Assembly: GCA_009617715.1 (NCBI GenBank)
Contig: VTFK01000166.1
Location: forward strand, 310,001-374,000
Direction of reading: 5' to 3'
DNA from: Plectrocnemia conspersa
Taxonomy: Eukaryota; Arthropoda; Insecta; Trichoptera; Polycentropodidae
Length of the DNA: 64,000 nucleotides
The notes under the pieces are model-generated. The model was not told where the DNA came from, ran no database searches, and saw only the letters and a program-made list of their open reading frames with translations. Made by a program: the position numbers and the translations under genes. Below are positions 58,801 to 64,000 of this stretch, piece by piece. Within the stretch, counting starts at the first letter, position 1. Each line of letters begins with the position of its first letter.

Positions 58801-61800
58801 AGAGATGACACAATCGTGATGCGGAAATTAATTTTTTTTATGGTTATTTTAAAAATGTAATTTAATCTTCATAATATTTTATATACTGTATAGTGATATA
58901 ATAATCCAATAATTGTTATAATGATCGCCATAATAATTTATAATCAACATGGCAATATAATTTTTATAATATTTTATAATCGTTATAGTGATTTGTGAAT
59001 TGGGAAAATGTTTTAGACATGTTTCTGCATCGGGAGCTGTGGTTATGACACTATTCAAAGATTATTTTTGCGAAGGTTAGACAATTGGTAAAGCAGTCAG
59101 TCCGTAAGACAAATGCCTATGAAACATAAATATGTCAAAATTCACTAATAAATTGAATTATAGGCAATACGAATCGCAACATCACGGACCTTTATTATAG
59201 CCTTAAAATGGCACGATCAACGGGATATTCATATGTTAACACGAAAATCATATGCCAACTTTATTAGCATCAAAAGAAAAAAAACTTCGTATACATATAT
59301 GTAAACAACAAATTTAAAAATAAGGCGTATGTCCAGATATATGTGTGCTACGTGTAATGTTACTATGTATAATTGAGATTTATCACAGAGATGAAGAATT
59401 TTTATAAGATTTTCATATGGCAAACTAATAATTAAACATGTATATTTTATTATACAGTATGTTTGATAAGAACGTGCCCGGCGAAACTTTGGTAGTGGAA
59501 GAAAAAAAACAACGGGAGTAGGTAGGGACCCTTTGCATTTTAAATGGAAATCTCAGTTGTCATTCGACCTTCGTGTCAAAACAATATATTTCGCAATGAA
59601 TGCAGCATATGCATCGCGATTCCCAGCAGTGTTTTTCTGTACGCATTCGAAAGGAAAAAAATGTCTCTGGAGTGATGTGTGTATGTACGAAATTCGTCAC
59701 CAAATCCACACGCATGATATATTGTTTTTTTTATTCATGTTATATTACAGAAAATATTAACAATATCATTTGTTTATATATTTATTTACAGTACTTAAAT
59801 TCTCATTATCGTAAGTTTACAATTTTAAGACGAAACGCTTGAAATTTTAAGTCTTACTTATACGCTTGGCGGACAGCGTGCGTTCAAGAAAAAGCAGGTT
59901 GGCAGCGAAAGGGTTAAGTGTCATGTCTGGTTTTCCTTCATGCAAATATTTTTATTATAATTAAAGAAATTAGGAGGACCTTGATAATATATTGAAAAGT
60001 TGAGTGTGCTGAAATTATTCTTTTTGCCACAACGATAAGATAATCAATACATATATGTGAATTTACAGTTTTTTAGATATTAAAATTTATTGTATTTCAT
60101 TTGCTTTGAGAAAATACTATAAATTCATTTTGTAACAAAGCGATTCTGCACAGTTTGATTTCCGAATTCTGTGTAAGCTTCACAGGTACTTGTACCCGCC
60201 TCCGCTGCATTTAAAGACCCCGCCCTACTACTACCGGCCAAACACCCTCTCCTACCTACCTGTTTAATAAAGGGTCACTCTCCATTGCCAACAATACCTG
60301 CTCTAAAGCCTTGAAGCGAGAAAGGGGTTACCCTCTCCATGGCAACTAAAAGTGGTTGCACCCCTCAAATGGTTGTAGTCTGAACTACCAAGGGAGAAAG
60401 GGGTTACCCACTCCTTGATTCTGAAACTCAAAGTCACGACTGGGTCTTTGGAGACCCTTCAATGGTCAGCGCACACTCAGATGAGAAAGGAAATAAGCTT
60501 TTCATAATGAGCTTAAGACGAGGCTCCACCCCTTACAGACATAGTGGGTACTACCAGACTCAATAGCCTGGAGGTGGGCGGTTCCACGAAAAAGACGCAG
60601 GGTCTTACTTACGTACTCATGACTATATGTGAAAAAGTTTATATAATTTTAGTTTTTACTACCTGTGATCACACACTAATAGTAAAAATTAACGTCATGT
60701 TTTTATCTAATTTTATCTAAAATTAAAATTTATTTATCACACATAATTAAATTTAAATTTTATGACACGTGAGAATTATATTATTGGATTTTATATAAAC
60801 ATTGTTGTGTAAATATATCATTAAGTTACAATATTTTGTTTTAACCTTTTGAGCGGTATCGCCGTACACGTACGGTGTTTGTTCTTTCACTGTTTAGAGG
60901 TACCGCAGATAGTTATATATTTACCAGGGCTGTAGTCGTTTAAAATTTTACTGAACACATTGTTTGCGGTACACGTATAATTCAGTCTTTTTACTTGTAG
61001 TGTATTGTAATAGTTTGCTATCTCAATTCATTCTTTATTATTTACGGCAACGTCATAAATGAGCGCAGACAAATGGGCGTGCGTCAAAAGAGCGCTGCAT
61101 TATAAGCGCTGCGTCATAAGATCGTTTACCAAAGTAGCGCTGTAACAAAATAGCGTGCGTCAAATGCGCAGACAGCCATATGAGCGTTTGACAAAAGAGA
61201 GCACGTCATAAGAGCGCAAAAATACTTGGAGAAAATCAAGAAATGAATATTTTTGGAATTAGGTATACAACATATATGTAAATTGTGAGAAATTTACAAA
61301 GAATATTAATTCACGAAATATAGGCGGTAAAATTAATATTTTATGTGCCAGAGCGTAATCACGATTAAAATGATTAGCCAATGAAAACATTATTACTTAT
61401 TAATTATTACGTGCATACGAAAGTATGGCTCCCCATCCCCATACGTATGATATACATATATTTTGTACTAAAATAAAACGCTGATTTTGAATTTATCATT
61501 AGATTTGTTCTGTAATGTTTCATTAAATTGACAAATAATTATCGACTCGACTTGCAATGAATGCGTACAGTTATTGGGCAGGTATATGGCCCGCCAGACC
61601 TTTTTTTCATTTATTTTAGACAACTACACTTAATCGTGAATGGCGAAAACAAGCACAATATAAAATTTCAGCGCAAAGTGTAAGACTTTGTTAAACGCTC
61701 TTATGACGGCGCTCATTTGACGCACGCTCTTTTGACTGGCAGCCATTATTTACAATGTACATTGCAATGGCAAGTGTGTGCAGCACAAAAAAATATTTGT

Positions 61801-63834
61801 GGAAGTTTGTACATGAGCAAGTTCTGTGGTGTGCCACTTTACAAGATAGTTCTTCTTGTGTTTATAAATTGCTAAGATCTTTATAAATTTGTATTCAAAC
61901 ATAGTATCAGTTTTACGTAACTTTGTATCAGAAATTATTTAATAGTTCTTTAGAGTTTGATAGTGAAGTAAATGGTAAATTTAAAAAATAATATCTTAGC
62001 AATTTTTGCCAGCATATAATTAATAGCAATAAAAATAATGTCAAAAATGTTAAAATTATAAAAAAAATGAAGTATTTAAGCAAAAAAAGGCCACGTCTAC
62101 CTAATTCACATTTATTGATTCATTATAATGATATATGTAAAAAAGTAAGTGCAAAAAATTAATTTAATAAAAAAATATGTTAAGTAAAATAAAATAGTTA
62201 TATTGAATAAAACGATACATTAAAATAAATAAAAATAACAAATTTAATTTTTATACTCGCAAGAGAAAAAACTTGTTTCGTTGGTTTTATTTTGCCAAGT
62301 TAAATTCTAATCTTAAATCTTAATTTAATCTTTTCTAACCGTGATTTAAACTAAAGTAGATCTTAAAATAATAATTGCCAGCGTTTATAGAAACTCTTAC
62401 ATCAGATTTGATTATTTTCAACGCGGAAAATAAACGCTTATAAAAATGAGTCAAAGTTGGTCAATTTTTTACGACTTCGACTCTTCCTTATAAAACACCA
62501 TGATTCTTCGACTACAACTCCATAACCCTGATATTTACATATATAACTGAAGAAATAATAAATAGAAAACATATTTAAATATATATATATATATATATAT
62601 TTTTAATTTGATTTAATGAAAATAATTTCAATAGAAAATAAAACCAATAAATAAACAAACATAACAAAAAATATTTTATATTAATTTTATAAAAAATATT
62701 AAGCACCTCTGAATTGATATATAAAAAAGTCCAAAAAAGCCGAATAATATATAAAAAAATATGTAAAAGAAATTAGCGAAATTTAATAATAGAAAAGTGT
62801 TAAAATAAATTAGTAAAACATACTAATAAAAAAAAATAGTAAAATAAATTAAAGCAATAAAACGTTGAGAATCACTGATTTTTTTCTATAATTTGTTTAT
62901 AAACACAACATAAAATAATAATAAATAACAACAGAAATAAGTTCCCAGTACTAACAAATTAACTCACTACTCAAAGGGTTAATTGTAGATCCATTGTGAT
63001 GATGATATATTTAGCCCTATAAATGCTAAATAAAATTTCACATAATGAGTTAACTATACATTTTTAAAAATCAAGTTCAAGATGTAATTCAGATTTTTTA
63101 TAAGGTCTACCCAATAGTACCTCGCACTTAAGAGTACTTGAGAACCATACTCAGTAATTTAGATTTATTTGCACCTCGCATCTAAAGGGTTAAGAACTTC
63201 ATTAAAAAAACAATGATGCAGTTTAAATCAATTTGTTATTGAGGACATTGATATTAAATAATTGTTTCATAAAACGAATTGTTTGCACATTGGTCGGAAC
63301 AGTGAACACTTTATGAATAACTTTGTAACAAATTCTTTTCCGAAGCAAAAATCTAAATATTTACTTTATATAAATGCACAAACAATTCGTTTTATGGAAC
63401 AAATTATTTATAAGGGCACATCACATATCAAGCTTCCTTTGTGTGTTGTCGTTTTAACAGGATTTTACTATACATGTTGAAAAAAGTGGTAAAGTAGTAG
63501 TTAAAAACACAAACCTTGAAACACGAAGCACGGTATAACAATTGCACTACATGGCCGATGCTAGTTTTGGAAGCTTGAGGAAAATGCGGCTCAAGCCGTT
63601 GCACAACGAACATTACTAAAACCTAAAAGATAAAACATACATTTGTAGAAGCACGTTACTCTTGAAAATACCACGCGTCTATGTTATGAGTCTCACCTTT
63701 CGGGATAAAGCTGACCCATCTTCTAAAGCGAGTAAAACTAGTTTCAATACTTCTTCTTGCATCGCCGGACCGAGAAACTGGCAGCCGCGGGCTCTTACTG
63801 CCGCCCACAGGTTAGCACTAAGCTGTTGCGGGTT
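52722..63834 (-). CDS. roq: Roquin (RC3H-type RNA-binding repressor), 3' two thirds
   Basis: Exons in transcript order: 63834-63697, 63622-63515, 58012-57679, 57465-57250, 55511-55319, 55206-54902, 54821-54667, 54559-54348, 54120-53927, 52835-52722. All junctions are in phase (one single-base excess in the poly-Q exon apart), giving 655 residues to a stop. Roquins bind stem-loops in mRNA 3' UTRs through the ROQ domain and recruit CCR4-NOT to destabilise the transcript. In order come the ROQ/HEPN region ([20 protein letters not shown] to [20 protein letters not shown]), a CCCH finger, a Gln-rich stretch and a conserved C-terminal motif [20 protein letters not shown] (human: DDDLIPFGDRPTVSRFGAI). 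Identity with human RC3H1 over the ROQ region is very high. The RING finger and start are to the right of the window. The gene product is cytoplasmic in other animals. Confidence 0.93.
53927..54120 (-). CDS. roq: Roquin exon, conserved C-terminal motif
   Basis: Acceptor TATATGTTGCAG, donor GTGAGC. It encodes [20 protein letters not shown] and [27 protein letters not shown]..(Q)PPSKFGPI aligns with human RC3H1 DDDLIPFGDRPTVSRFGAI, a C-terminal element kept from insects to mammals. Confidence 0.9.
54348..54559 (-). CDS. roq: Roquin exon
   Basis: Acceptor TCTTTTTACAG, donor GTGAGT. It encodes [20 protein letters not shown], then [20 protein letters not shown] and PPPGHSSM. A short helix ([17 protein letters not shown]) may be a protein-binding motif. 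Confidence 0.85.
54667..54821 (-). CDS. roq: Roquin exon, poly-Q tract (one extra base)
   Basis: Acceptor CTCCAACAG, donor GTAATT. Reads PRLSMMQQQ and more glutamine, then shifts frame in the repeat near 54764-54767, and resumes [16 protein letters not shown] and [11 protein letters not shown] in phase with the next exon. Removing one base from the CAACAAACAAC run restores a continuous glutamine stretch of about 24 residues. Confidence 0.75.
54902..55206 (-). CDS. roq: Roquin exon, basic patch and Gln/Asn/Met-rich linker
   Basis: Acceptor GCGTTTTGCAG, donor GTGAGT. It encodes [20 protein letters not shown] directly after the CCCH finger, then a disordered segment ([20 protein letters not shown] through [15 protein letters not shown]). 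Confidence 0.85.
55319..55511 (-). CDS. roq: Roquin exon, CCCH zinc finger
   Basis: Acceptor TTCTACATAG, donor GTAAGT. After a Gln/Ala/Ser linker ([19 protein letters not shown]) it encodes [20 protein letters not shown] and [14 protein letters not shown]. The finger is C-x9-C-x5-C-x3-H, one residue longer in the first loop than human RC3H1. It binds AU-rich RNA in vertebrate Roquins. Confidence 0.92.
55716..56834. mobile_element. TTAA-type element hosting a nested hAT, in Roquin intron
   Basis: Left end CCCTTTAGAGGGCAAA after TTTA (one mismatch to TTAA), right end CTAAAGGG before TTAA (56835-56838). Inside both edges are palindromic GGTCGATATATCGACC-type blocks (about 55843-55863, 56694-56708 and 56793-56811). 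Without the hAT insert the element is about 470 bp. Confidence 0.55.
56016..56652. mobile_element. hAT transposon, non-autonomous, with perfect target duplication
   Basis: Terminal inverted repeat TAGGGATTCCAATCCCGGG is perfect over 19 bp at both ends. The 8-bp target duplication GTTGTAAT (56008-56015 and 56653-56660) is perfect. Runs of CCCGGGAT recur inside both ends. A short frame (56390-56510) gives [20 protein letters not shown], like the hAT dimerisation end, but no complete transposase exists. Confidence 0.92.
57250..57465 (-). CDS. roq: Roquin exon, end of HEPN domain
   Basis: Acceptor TTTTCGACAG. The donor consistent with phase is GTCAGT, a weak site. It encodes [20 protein letters not shown] and [11 protein letters not shown], then a His/Asn/Gln/Ser-rich linker ([27 protein letters not shown]). 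Confidence 0.88.
57679..58012 (-). CDS. roq: Roquin exon, HEPN region
   Basis: Acceptor TTTTTCAG, donor GTAATT. It encodes [60 protein letters not shown] and [20 protein letters not shown], matching human RC3H1 nearly residue for residue. Confidence 0.94.
58275..58317. repeat. Perfect 18-bp inverted repeat, 7-bp loop
   Basis: TGACCACATAACTAATGT and ACATTAGTTATGTGGTCA are exact complements around CCAAAAC. Possibly a small foldback insert or a footprint. Confidence 0.85.
58530..58660. mobile_element. Solo piggyBac-like left end
   Basis: TTAA followed by CCTGTTCAACGCCACGTG and two near-identical subterminal blocks GCATGTATACAT(A)CGTT (about 58553 and 58597). No right end was found. Confidence 0.4.
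59527..59919. mobile_element. Possible small TTAA-type element, weak
   Basis: CCCTTTGCATTTTAA at 59528 and GGCAGCGAAAGGGTTAA ending at 59916 look like opposite ends of a ~390-bp piggyBac-like MITE. A left TTAA is absent (GGGA instead), so the pairing is tentative. Confidence 0.3.
60180..60610. repeat. GC-rich island of unknown origin
   Basis: A sharp compositional shift (CCGCCTCCGCTGCATTTAAA, CCCCGCCCTACTACTACCGG) in an AT-rich intron. It contains repeated GAAAGGGGTTACCC blocks (about 60332 and 60389). No open frame is convincing. It is probably a fragment of a retroelement or a recently inserted repeat. Confidence 0.5.
60845..62978. mobile_element. Long TTAA-flanked element with CCTTTTGAG/CTCAAAGGG ends
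   Basis: TTAA lies on both sides (60841-60844 and 62979-62982), with ends and adjoining blocks shared with the 228-bp element at 17138. It holds no transposase. Inside it, 61046-61216 carries many copies of a GAGCG../GCGTCA(T)AA motif, and 61694-61745 carries them in the opposite orientation. So a second, smaller element with subterminal repeats may be nested within it. Confidence 0.7.
63515..63622 (-). CDS. roq: Roquin exon, ROQ winged helix part
   Basis: Acceptor TATCTTTTAG, donor GTTTGT; 36 codons. It encodes [20 protein letters not shown] and [16 protein letters not shown], almost invariant between human and fly Roquins; this segment contacts the RNA stem-loop. Confidence 0.93.
63697..63834 (-). 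CDS. roq: Roquin exon, ROQ/HEPN
   Basis: Acceptor GTAAATGCAG, donor GTGAGA; 46 codons in phase 0. It encodes [20 protein letters not shown] and [20 protein letters not shown], nearly identical to human RC3H1. Confidence 0.93.
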
Positions 63835-64000
63835 CTGCATTTACAAAAAGTGAATTAAAATAATATAAAAAAAAAAGTTCATGATTAATCAATTTTATTC
63901 TTAGTACACTCATCCCTCGATTTACATAGGATATATAGTATAAATCGAAACCATGTAAATCAAAGCATAGAACGAAATTTGTGATAATACGATCGAGCAG
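63835..64000. other. Start of the next Roquin intron
   Basis: AT-rich intron sequence directly 5' (in gene sense) of the last exon visible. No further exon is seen before the edge; the RING finger exons must lie to the right. Confidence 0.6.

Larger units (their letters stand above)
58013..63514. other. Large Roquin intron (5.5 kb) with transposon remains
   Basis: Contains a perfect 18-bp hairpin (58275-58317), a TTAA-led piggyBac-like end near 58530-58610, a GC-rich island (60180-60610) and the long TTAA element (60845-62978). Another TTAA/AAAGGG end occurs at 63186-63195. Open frames at 58426, 59229, 59533 and 63262 show no family resemblance. Confidence 0.6.

Overview
The window is insect nuclear DNA, AT-rich and full of transposable-element remains, with four spliced protein-coding genes. 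No order can be assigned from the sequence alone. The insect assignment rests on a Shroom of the insect layout, an FGF1-class ligand of the kind known from beetles, a Roquin with an insect-style glutamine-rich tail, and Tc1/mariner, pogo/Tigger, hAT, TTAA-flanked piggyBac-like and non-LTR elements typical of insects.

Layout. (1) 300-7402, plus strand: Shroom (Rho-kinase-binding actin regulator), eleven coding exons ending in a complete ASD2/SD2 coiled coil. The ATG at 345 is preceded by an in-frame stop, so this isoform starts inside the window. (2) 9869-13884, minus strand: a gene I do not recognise, six exons that join in frame at all five junctions. It has one clear and one weak MADF-like (Myb/SANT-type) segment and probably more 5' exons outside the part I could trace. 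(3) 30508-44558, plus strand: an FGF1-type growth factor of 198 residues in four exons, with a 12.5-kb first intron. (4) 52722-63834, minus strand: the 3' two thirds of Roquin (RC3H), ten exons covering the end of the ROQ/HEPN region, the CCCH zinc finger, a poly-Q stretch and the conserved C-terminal tail; the RING finger and start lie beyond the right edge.

The four genes do not form a pathway. Shroom drives apical constriction, the FGF is an extracellular ligand candidate, Roquin is a post-transcriptional repressor, and the third gene is a probable DNA-binding protein.

The rest is introns and spacers holding dated insertions: a hAT element with a perfect 8-bp target duplication nested in a TTAA-flanked element inside a Roquin intron; a Tigger/pogo copy whose empty site survives in a second copy of its host repeat; two mariner relics, one broken by a foldback element; fragments of at least two LINE families, one split by a 1.9-kb insert bounded by 63-bp direct repeats; a tRNA-derived SINE family; a family built of tandem ~170-bp units that forms a large palindrome; and short and long forms of a TTAA/CCCTTTGAG element.

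Three single-base frame breaks (two in Shroom, one in the Roquin poly-Q tract) each sit between otherwise well-conserved or in-phase segments. They look like consensus errors or polymorphisms rather than gene death. I see no CRISPR, operon, phage or bacterial feature, and nothing that amounts to a new multi-gene system. The most novel-looking coding object is the gene at 9.9-13.9 kb.
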